Below are positions 54,201 through 64,000 of a DNA stretch of 64,000 bases, piece after piece. Where the stretch lies: positions 1 through 64,000 of the forward strand of contig NW_027018160.1 in the NCBI RefSeq assembly GCF_032854445.1, in the 5' to 3' direction. The position numbers were made by a program, and so were the translations under genes. Source of the stretch: Liolophura sinensis (taxonomy: Eukaryota; Mollusca; Polyplacophora; Chitonida; Chitonidae). Below the pieces are notes generated by a model. It searched no databases, was not told the DNA's origin, and was given only the letters and a program-made list of their open reading frames with translations. Position 1 is the first letter of the stretch; every line of letters starts with the position of its first letter.

Positions 54201-56728
54201 ATCAATAAGGTGCCAAAAAATGCGCAATTGGGCCAGGCATCTCCAGCTGTTGAAAAATTGCAAATTTCCTTGGTTTCCATGGAGTAAGAGCCGTTGTTAG
54301 GCACGTGATTTTTACATAAATGCTCATTCAATTGTCGCTACAGCCAAAAGTATTGGTCGGAGAGCAACGCGGTTTGCACCATTCGATTTCTCGTCACAAA
54401 ATACGTCGGATTAGCCTCTTACCAGCAGAATTGGAACAGTTTTTCCACTTTTGGATTTTTGCTTGGGCTTTTTGCTAATTGAAATCGGCTACATTTACTA
54501 TGTAATATCGCGACTGGTCATTACTATATTCAACTTTTGATTATAAGTTATGTGCCCTTCGGTAGCCCAGAAGACGTCAAATCTTTGGGCCAAGCCCATT
54601 TAACTCATCCAGCAATTGTCTTACTTCTAAGTCGAAGACAAACTCAATGTCTTTATCTACATGTTGAAAAACCACACCATTTGTATATAAAAAACACAAG
54701 GTACTTGATACAGTCTGCTGTAAAAAGTACAATTAAACACTGACCCACATCAATAAGGTGCCAAAAGATGCGCAATTGGGCCAGGCATCTCCAGCTGTTG
54801 AAAAATTGCAAATTTCCTTGGTTTCCATGGAGTAAGAGCCGTTGTTAGGCACATGATTTTCACATAAATGCTCATTCAATTGTCGCTACAGCCAAAAGTA
54901 TTGGTCGGAGAGCAACGCGGTTTGCACCATTCGATTTCTCGTCACAAAATACGTCGGATTAGCCTCTTACCAGCAGCATTGGAACAGTTTTTCCACTTTT
55001 GGATTTTTGCTTGGGCTTTTTGCTCATTCAATTCGGCTACATTTACTATGTAATATCGCGACTGGTCATTACTATATTCAACTTTTGATTATAAGTTATG
55101 TGCCCTTCGGTAGCCCAGAAGACGTCAAATCTTTGGGCCAAGCCCATTTAACTCATCCAGCAATTGTCTTACTTCTAAGTCGAAGACAAACTCAATGTCT
55201 TTATCTACATGTTGAAAAACCACACCATTTGTATATAAAAAACACAAGGTATTTGATACAGTCTGCTGTAAAAAGTACAATTAAACACTGACCCACATCA
55301 ATAAGGTGCCAAAAGATGCGCAATTGGGCCAGGCATCTCCAGCTGTTGAAAAATTGCAAATTTCCTTGGTTTCCATGGAGTAAGAGCCGTTGTTAGGCAC
55401 GTGATTTTTACATAAATGCTCATTCAATTGTCGCTACAGCCAAAAGTATTGGTCGGAGAGCAACGCGGTTTGCACCATTCGATTTGTCGTCACAAAATAC
55501 GTCGGATTAGCCTCTTACCAGCAGCATTGGAACAGTTTTTCCACTTTTGGATTTTTGCTTGGGCTTTTTGCTAATTGAAATCGGCTACATTTACTATGTA
55601 ATATCGCGACTGGTCATTACTATATTCAACTTTTGATTATAAGTTATGTGCCCTTCGGTAGCCCAGAAGACGTCAAATCTTTGGGCCAAGCCCATTTAAC
55701 TCATCCAGCAATTGTCTTACTTCTAAGTCGAAGACAAACTCAATGTCTTTATCTACATGTTGAAAAACCACACCATTTGTATATAAAAAACACAAGGTAC
55801 TTGATACAGTCTGCTGTAAAAAGTACAATTAAACACTGACCCACATCAATAAGGTGCCAAAAGATGCGCAATTGGGCCAGGCATCTCCAGCTGTTGAAAA
55901 ATTGCAAATTTCCTTGGTTTCCATGGAGTAAGAGCCGTTGTTAGGCACGTGATTTTCACATAAATGCTCATTCAATTGTCGCTACAGCCAAAAGTATTGG
56001 TCGGAGAGCAACGCGGTTTGCACCATTCGATTTCTCGTCACAAAATACGTCGGATTAGCCTCTTACCAGCAGCATTGGAGCAGTTTTTCCACTTTTGGAT
56101 TTTTGCTTGGGCTTTTTGCTAATTAAATTAGGCTACATTTACTATGTAATATCGCGACTGGTCATTACTTTATTCAACTTTTGATTATAAGTTATGTGCC
56201 CTTCGGTAGCCCAGAAGACGTCAAATCTTTGGGCCAAGCCCATTTAACTCATCCAGCAATTGTCTTACTTCTAAGTCGAAGACAAACTCAATGTCTTTAT
56301 CTACATGTTGAAAAACCACACCATTTGTATATAAAAAACACAAGGTATTTGATACAGTCTGCTGTGAAAAGTACAATTAAACACTGACCCACATCAATAA
56401 GGTGCCAAAAGATGCGCAATTGGGCCAGGCATCTCCAGCTGTTGAAAAATTGCAAATTTCCTTGGTTTCCATGGAGTAAGAGCCGTTGTTAGGCACGTGA
56501 TTTTCACATAAATGCTCATTCAATTGTCGCTACAGCCAAAAGTATTGGTCGGAGAGCAACGCGGTTTGCACCATTCGATTTCTCGTCACAAAATACGTCG
56601 GATTAGCCTCTTACCAGCAGCATTGGAACAGTTTTTCCACTTTTGGATTTTTGCTTGGGCTTTTTGCTAATTAAATTCGGCTACATTTACTATGTAATAT
56701 CGCGACTGGTCATTACTATATTCAACTT
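54201..56728 (+). repeat. Homogenised satellite monomers
   Basis: Monomers at 54537, 55085, 55633 and 56181, with the tail of the preceding unit. They differ at only a few sites. Most share GCTTGGGCTTTTTGC and ACGTGATTTT(T/C)ACAT, and GGTATTTGAT alternates with GGTACTTGAT in successive units, hinting at a dimer. Confidence 0.8.
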
Positions 56729-58920
56729 TTGATTATAAGTTATGTGCCCTTCGGTAGCCCAGAAGACGTCAAATCTTTGGGCCAAGCCCATTTAACTCAT
56801 CCAGCAATTGTCTTACTTCTAAGTCGAAGACAAACTCAATGTCTTTATCTACATGTTGAAAAACCACACCATTTGTATATAAAAAACACAAGGTACTTGA
56901 TACAGTCTGCTGTAAAAAGTACAATTAAACACTGACCCACATCAATAAGGTGCCAAAAGATGCGCAATTGGGCCAGGCATCTCCAGCTGTTGAAAAATTG
57001 CAAATTTCCTTGGTTTCCATGGAGTAAGAGCCGTTGCTGGGCACGTGATTTTCACATAAATGCTCATTCAATTGTCGCTACAGCCAAAAGTATTGGTCGG
57101 AGAGCAACGCGGTTTGCACCATTCGATTTCTCGTCACAAAATACGTCGGATTAGCCTCTTACAAGCAGCATTGGAACAGTTTTGCCACTTCTGGATTTTT
57201 GCCTGGGATTTTTGCTAATTAAATTCGGCTACATTTACTATGTAATATCGCGACTGGTCATTACTATATTCAACTTTTGATTATAAGTTATGTGCCGTTC
57301 GGTAGCCCAGAAGACGTCAAATCTTTGGGCCAAGCCCATTTAACTCATCCAGCAATTGTTTTACTTCTAAGTCGAAGACAAACTCAATGTCTTTATCTAC
57401 ATGTTGAAAAACCACACCATTTGTATATAAAAAACACAAGGTACTTGATACAGTCTGCTGTAAAAAGTACAATTAAACACTGACCCACATCAATAAGGTG
57501 CCAAAAGATGCGCAATTGGGCCAGGCATCTCCAGCTGTTGAAAAATTGCAAATTTCCTTGGTTTCCATGGAGTAAGAGCCGTTGTTAGGCACGTGATTTT
57601 CACATAAATGCTCATTCAATTGTAGCTACAGCCATAAGTGTTGGTGGGAGAGCAACGCGGTTTGCACCATTCGATTTCTCGTCACAAAATACGTCGGATT
57701 AGCCTCTTACCAGCAGCATTGGAGCAGTTTTACCACTTTTGGATTTTTGCTTGGGCTTTTTGCTAATTAAATTCGGCTACATTTACTATGTAATATCGCG
57801 ACTGGTCATTACTATATTCAACTTTTGATTATAAGTTATGTGCCCTTCGGTAGCCCAGAAGACGTCAAATCTTTGGGCCAAGCCCATTTAACTCATCCAG
57901 CAATTGTCTTACTTCTAAGTCGAAGACAAACTCAATGTCTTTATCTACATGTTGAAAAACCACACCATTTGTATAAAAAAAACACAAGGTACTTGATACA
58001 GTCTGCTGTAAAAAGTACAATTAAACACTGACCCACATCAATAAGGTGCCAAAAGATGCGCAATTGGGCCAGGCATCTCCAGCTGTTGAAAAATTGCAAA
58101 TTTCCTTGGTTTCCATGGAGTAAGAGCCGTTGCTGGGCACGTGATTTTCACATAAATGCTCATTCAATTGTCGCTACAGCCAAAAGTATTGGTCGGAGAG
58201 CAACGCGGTTTGCACCATTCGATTTCTCGTCACAAAATACGTCGGATTAGCCTCTTACAAGCAGCATTGGAACAGGTTTGCCACTTCTGGATTTTTGCCT
58301 GGGATTTTTGCTAATTAAATTCGGCTACATTTACTATGTAATATCGCGACTGGTCATTACTATATTCAACTTTTGATTATAAGTTATGTGCCGTTCGGTA
58401 GCCCAGAAGACGTCAAATCTTTGGGCCAAGCCCATTTAACTCATCCAGCAATTGTCTTACTTCTAAGTCGAAGACAAACTCAATGTCTTTATCTACATGT
58501 TGAAAAACCACACCATTTGTATATAAAAAACACAAGGTACTTGATACAGTCTGCTGTAAAAAGTACAATTAAACACTGACCCACATCAATAAGGTGCCAA
58601 AAGATGCGCAATTGGGCCAGGCATCTCCAGCTGTTGAAAAATTGCAAATTTCCTTGGTTTCCATGGAGTAAGAGCCGTTGTTAGGCACGTGATTTTCACA
58701 TAAATGCTCATTCAATTGTAGCTACAGCCATAAGTGTTGGTGGGAGAGCAACGCGGTTTGCACCATTCGATTTCTCGTCACAAAATACGTCGGATTAGCC
58801 TCTTACCAGCAGCATTGGAACAGTTTTTCCACTTTTGGATTTTTGCTTAGGCTTTTTGCTAATTAAATTCGGCTACATTTACTATGTAATATCGCGACTG
58901 GTCATTACTATATTCAACTT
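56729..58920 (+). repeat. Higher-order repeat block H: dimer duplication (2 x 1096 bp)
   Basis: The pair 56729 and 57277 recurs as 57825 and 58373. Paired marks are TTACAAGCAGC (57,160 and 58,255), TTTGCCACTTCTGG (57,181 and 58,277), GGGATTTTTGC (57,206 and 58,302), GTGCCGTTCGG (57,292 and 58,388) and GGTGGGAGAGC (57,643 and 58,739). Only a few sites differ. Confidence 0.88.
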
Positions 58921-61900
58921 TTGATTATAAGTTATGTGCCCTTCGGTAGCCCAGAAGACGTCAAATCTTTGGGCCAAGCCCATTTAACTCATCCAGCAAT
59001 TGTCTTACTTCTAAGTCGAAGACAAACTCAATGTCTTTATCTACATGTTGAAAAACCACACCATTTGTATATAAAAACAAGAAGGTACTTGATACAGTCT
59101 GCTGTAAAAAGTACAATTAAACACTGACCCACATCAATAAGGTGCCAAAAGATGCGCAATTGGGCCAGGCATCTCCAGCTGTTGAAAAATTGCAAATTTC
59201 CTTGGTTTCCATGGAGTAAGAGCCGTTGTTAGGCACGTGATTTTCACATAAATGCTCATTCAATTGTCGCTACAGCCAAAAGTATTGGTCGGAGAGCAAC
59301 GCGGTTTGCACCATTCGATTTCTCGTCACAAAATACGTCGGATTAGCCTCTTACCAGCAGCATTGGAACAGTTTTTCCACTTTTGGATTTTTGCTTGGGC
59401 TTTTTGCTAATTAAATTAGGCTACATTTACTATGTAATATCGCGACTGGTCATTACTATATTCAACTTTTGATTATAAGTTATGTGCCCTTCGGTAGCCC
59501 AGAAGACGTCAAATCTTTGGGCCAAGCCCATTTATCTCACCCAGCAATTGTCTTACTTCTAAGTCGAAGACAAACTCAATGTCTTTATCTACATGTTGAA
59601 AAACCACACCATTTGTATACAAAAAACACAAGGTATTTGATACAGTCTGCTGTAAAAAGTACAATTAAACACTGACCCACATCAATAAGGTGCCAAAAGA
59701 TGCGCAATTGGGCCAGGCATCTCCAGCTGTTGAAAAATTGCAAATTTCCTTGGTTTCCATGGAGTAAGAGCCGTTGTTAGGCACGTGATTTTTACATAAA
59801 TGCTCATTCAATTGTCGCTACAGCCAAAAGTATTGGTCGGAGAGCAACGCGGTTTGCACCATTCGATTTCTCGTCACAAAATACGTCGGATTACCTCTAC
59901 CAGCAGCATTGGAACAGTTTTTCCACTTTTTGGATTTTTGCTTGGGCTTTTTGCTAATTCAATTCGGCTACATTTACTATGTAATATCGCGACTGGTCAT
60001 TACTATATTCAACTTTTGATTATAAGTTATGTGCCCTTCGGTAGCCCAGAAGACGTCAAATCTTTGGGCCAAGCCCATTTAACTCATCCAGCAATTGTCT
60101 TACTTCTAAGTCGAAGACAAACTCAATGTCTTTATCTACATGTTGAAAAACCACACCATTTGTATATAAAAAACACAAGGTACTTGATACAGTCTGCTGT
60201 AAAAAGTACAATTGAACACTGACCCACATCAATAAGGTGCCAAAAGATGCGCAATTGGGCCAGGCATCTCCAGCTGTTGAAAAATTGCAAATTTCCTTGG
60301 TTTCCATGGAGTAAGAGCCGTTGTTAGGCACGTGATTTTCACATAAATGCTCATTCAATTGTCGCTACAGCCAAAAGTATTGGTCGGAGAGCAACGCGGT
60401 TGCACCATTCGATTTCTCGTCACAAAATACGTCGGATTAGCCTCTTACCAGCAGAATTGGAACAGTTTTTCCACTTTTGGATTTTTGCCTGGGCTTTTTG
60501 CTAATTCAATTCGGCTACATTTACTATGTAATATCGCGACTGGTCATTACTATATTCAACTTTTGATTATAAGTTATGTGCCCTTCGGTAGCCCAGAAGA
60601 CGTCAAATCTTTGGGCAAGCCCATTTAACTCATCCAGCAATTGTCTTACTTCTAAGTCGAAGACAAACTCAATGTCTTTATCTACATGTTGAAAAACCAC
60701 ACCATTTGTATATAAAAAACACAAGGTACTTGATACAGTCTGCTGTAAAAAGTACAATTAAACACTGACCCACATCAATAAGGTGCCAAAAGATGCGCAA
60801 TTGGGCCAGGCATCTCCAGCTGTTGAAAAATTGCAAATTTCCTTGGTTTCCATGGAGTAAGAGCCGTTGTTAGGCACATGATTTCACATAAATGCTCATT
60901 CAATTGTCGCTACAGCCAAAAGTATTGGTCGGAGAGCAACGCGGTTTGCACCATTCGATTCTCGTCACAAAATACGTCGGATTAGCCTCTTACCAGCAGC
61001 ATTGGAGCAGTTTTTCCACTTTTGGATTTTTGCTTGGGCTTTTTGCTAATTAAATTAGGCTACATTTACTATGTAATATCGCGACTGGTCATTACTATAT
61101 TCAACTTTTGATTATAAGTTATGTGCCCTTCGGTAGCCCAGAAGACGTCAAATCTTTGGGCCAAGCCATTTAACTCATCCAGCAATTGTCTTACTTCTAA
61201 GTCGAAGACAAACTCAATGTCTTTATCTACATGTTGAAAAACCACACCATTTGTATATAAAAAACACAAGGTACTTGATACAGTCTGCTGTAAAAAGTAC
61301 AATTAAACACTGACCCACATCAATAAGGTGCCAAAAGATGCGCAATTGGGCCAGGCATCTCCAGCTGTTGAAAAATTGCAAATTTCCTTGGTTTCCATGG
61401 AGTAAGAGCGTTGTTAGGCACGTGATTTTCACATAAATGCTCATTCAATTGTCGCTACAGCCAAAAGTATTGGTCGGAGAGCAACGCGGTTTGCACCATT
61501 CGATTTCTCGTCACAAAATACGTCGGATTAGCCTCTTACCAGCAGAATTGGAACAGTTTTTCCACTTTTGGATTTTGCTTGGGCTTTTTGCTAATTCAAT
61601 TCGGCTACATTTACTATGTAATATCGCGACTGGTCATTACTATATTCAACTTTTGATTATAAGTTATGTGCCCTTCGGTAGCCCAGAAGACGTCAAATCT
61701 TTGGCCAAGCCCATTTAACTCATCCAGCAATTGTCTTACTTCTAAGTCGAAGACAAACTCAATGTCTAATCTACATGTTGAAAAACCACACCATTTGTAT
61801 ATAAAAAACACAAGGTACTTGATACAGTCTGCTGTAAAAAGTACAATTAAACACTGACCCACATCAATAAGGTGCCAAAAGATGCGCAATTGGGCCAGGC

Positions 61901-64000
61901 ATCTCCAGCTGTTGAAAAATTGCAAATTTCCTTGGTTTCCATGGAGTAAGAGCCGTTGTTAGGCACGTGATTTTCACATAAATGCTCATTCAATTGTAGC
62001 TACAGCCATAAGTGTTGGTGGGAGAGCAACGCGGTTTGCACCATTCGATTTCTCGTCACAAAATACGTCGGATTAGCCTCTTACCAGCAGCATTGGAACA
62101 GTTTTACCACTTTTGGATTTTTGCTTGGGCTTTTGCTAATTAAATTCGGGCTACATTTACTATGTAATATCGCGACCTGGTCATTACTATATTCAACTTT
62201 TGATTATAAGTTATGTGCCCTTCGGTAGCCCAGAAGACGTCAAATCTTTGGGCCAAGCCCATTTAACTCATCCAGCAATTGTCTTACTTCTAAGTCGAAG
62301 ACAAACTCAATGTCTTTATCTACATGTGAAAAACCACACCATTTGTATATAAAAAACACAAGGTATTTGATACAGTCTGCTGTAAAAAGTACAATTAAAC
62401 ACTGACCCACATCAATAAGGTGCCAAAAGATGCGCAATTGGGCCAGGCATCTCCAGCTGTTGAAAAATTGCAAATTTCCTTGTTTCCATGGAGTAAGAGC
62501 CGTTGTTAGGCACGTGATTTTCACATAAATGCTCATTCAATTGTAGCTACAGCCATAAGTGTTGGTGGGAGAGCAACGCGGTTTGCACCATTCGATTTCT
62601 CGTCACAAAAATACGTCGGATTAGCCTCTTACCAGCAGCATTGGAACAGTTTTACCACTTTTGGATTTTTGCTTGGGCTTTTTGCTAATTAAATTCGGCT
62701 ACATTTACTATGTAATATCGCGACTGGGTCATTACTATATTCCAACTTTTTGATTATAAGTTATGTGCCCTTCGGTAGCCCAGAAGACGTCAAATCTTTG
62801 GGCCAAGCCCATTTAACTCATCCAGCAATTGTCTTACTTCTAAGTCGAAGACAAACTCAATGTTCTTTATCTACATGTTGAAAAACCACACCATTTGTAT
62901 ATAAAAAACACAAGGTATTTGATACAGTCTGCTGTAAAAAGTACAATTAACACTGACCCACATCAATAAGGTGCCAAAAGATGCGCAATTGGGCCAGGCA
63001 TCTCCAGCTGTTGAAAAATTGCAAATTTCCTTGGTTTCCATGGAGTAAGAGCCGTTGTTAGGCACGTGATTTTCACATAAATGCTCATTCAATTGTCGCT
63101 ACAGCCAAAAGTATTGGTCGGAGAGCAACGCGGTTTGCACCATTCGATTTCTCGTCCACAAAATAGGTCGGATTAGCCTCTTACCAGCAGCATTGGAGCA
63201 GTTTTACCACTTTTGGATTTTTGCTTGGGATTTTTGCTAATTCAATTCGGCTACATTTACTATGTAATATCGCGACTGGTCATTACTATATTCAACTTTT
63301 GATTATAAGTTATGTGCCCTTCGGTAGCCAGAAGACGTCAAATCTTTGGGCCAAGCCCCAATTTAACTCATCCAGCAATTGTCTTACTTCTAAGTCGAAG
63401 ACAAACTCAATGTCTTTATCTACATGTTGAAAAACCACACCATTTGTATATAAAAAACACAAGGTACTTGATACAGTCTGCTGTAAAAAGTACAATTAAA
63501 CACTGACCCACATCAATAAGGTGCCAAAAGATGCGCAATTGGGGCCAGGCATCTCCAGCTGTTGAAAAATTGCAAATTTCCTTGGTTTCCATGGAGTAAG
63601 AGCCGTTGCTGGGCACGTGATTTTCACATAAATGCTCATTCAATTGTCGCTACAGCCAAAAGTATTGGGCGGAGAGCAACGCGGTTTGCACCATTCGATT
63701 TCTCGTCACAAAATACGTCGGATAGCCTCTTACCAGCAGCATTGGAACAGTTTTTCCACTTTTGGATTTTTGCCCGGGATTTTTGCTAATTAAATTCGGC
63801 TACATTTACTATGTAATATCGCGACTGGTCATTACTATATTCAACTTTTGATTATAAGTTATGTGCCCTTCGGTAGCCCAGAAGACGTCAAATCTTTGGG
63901 CCAAGCCCATTTAACTCATCCAGCAATTGTCTTACTTCTAAGTCGAAGACAAACTCAATGTCTTTATCTACATGTTGAAAAACCATACCATTTGTATATA
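58921..64000 (+). repeat. Distal homogeneous monomers with many single-base indels
   Basis: Nine complete monomers from 58921 and a partial one beginning at 63848 that runs off the window. The monomers are of the common type with few substitutions. From about 59,890 to 63,730, however, single-base indels are frequent. Two units carry GGTGGGAGAGC (62,017 and 62,564), linking them to block H. Confidence 0.8.

Larger units (their letters stand above)
1..64000 (+). repeat. Tandem satellite array, 548-bp monomer, about 117 copies
   Basis: The same sequence recurs every 546-550 bp with no interruption. The phase mark TTGATTATA falls at 33, 583, 1134, 1681, 2229, 2777, 3325 and so on to 63848, giving 117 marks. 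Excluding one 807-bp unit, the mean spacing is 547.9 bp. All copies lie in the same orientation. Neighbouring copies differ mostly by single substitutions, and monomers separated by two to six units are often closer to each other than adjacent ones are, which defines higher-order repeats. Hand-counted composition of one monomer is about 40% GC. Arrays like this are known from eukaryotic heterochromatin and are maintained by unequal crossing-over and gene conversion. I do not recognise the monomer family. Array ends are not in the window, so total size is unknown. Confidence 0.98.

Noticed and set aside
59800-60222. 140-codon plus-strand ORF as a real longer gene
   Set aside because: It exists only because of small deletions near 59,890-59,900 in an indel-rich stretch, which join two frames of adjacent monomers.
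1-64000. Several hundred 60-140-codon ORFs on both strands as genes
   Set aside because: They are the same few frames repeated every 548 bp, broken by common stop-creating variants. No domain is recognisable and the monomer length is not a multiple of three.
1-64000. CRISPR array
   Set aside because: The repeating unit is 548 bp and repeats throughout. There is no short-repeat and unique-spacer pattern.
1-64000. Tandem array of rRNA, 5S, snRNA or histone genes
   Set aside because: No recognisable rRNA or snRNA core, no tRNA-like fold and no histone coding frame. The monomer is too short for most of these.
1-64000. Transposon or LTR termini bounding the monomer
   Set aside because: No terminal inverted repeats, no target-site duplications and no transposase or reverse transcriptase motifs were seen. 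Monomers abut directly.

Overview
The whole window is one uninterrupted tandem satellite DNA array. A monomer of about 548 bp, roughly 40% GC, repeats head to tail from the first base to the last. Taking the conserved start TTGATTATA as phase mark, there are 117 phase marks from 33 to 63848. They define 115 full-length monomers averaging 547.9 bp, one compound unit of 807 bp (a complete monomer joined to a truncated one), and partial monomers at both ends. I found no unique sequence, transposon, RNA gene, telomere repeat, CRISPR array, inversion or convincing protein gene. Long homogeneous arrays of this size are typical of eukaryotic constitutive heterochromatin (centromeric, pericentromeric, subtelomeric or sex/B chromosome). 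I do not recognise the monomer and cannot name the species. CpG is only mildly depleted (about 17 per monomer against about 22 expected), which fits an invertebrate or another lightly methylated genome better than a mammal. That is inference.

Layout. (1) 1-20,300: a mosaic of strongly differentiated monomer types arranged in local higher-order repeats (HORs), with 3-, 4-, 5- and 6-monomer spacings (1643, 2192, 2740 and 3288 bp). (2) 20,300-35,900: a second population of types, with dimer and tetramer periodicity, a truncated monomer (junction 30,519/30,520) and a fresh single-monomer duplication (31,300-32,386). (3) 35,913-37,450: an island of monomers that look like those of region 1. (4) 37,450-43,550: mixed types. 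(5) 43,581-49,600: a dimeric HOR of 1096 bp. (6) 49,600-54,200: a pentameric HOR of 2740 bp. (7) 54,200-64,000: the most homogeneous part, with a 1096-bp dimer duplication at 56,729-58,920.

The open reading frames of 60-140 codons that recur in every monomer are by-products of the repeat. 548 is not a multiple of three, one common variant puts TAA into the longest minus-strand frame, another puts TAG into the plus-strand frame, and neither frame is maintained. No gene network is present. The interest lies in the architecture: unequal-crossover footprints, linked variant haplotypes and their recombinants, short dyads repeated in every monomer, and clusters of single-base indels that look like unpolished sequence rather than biology.
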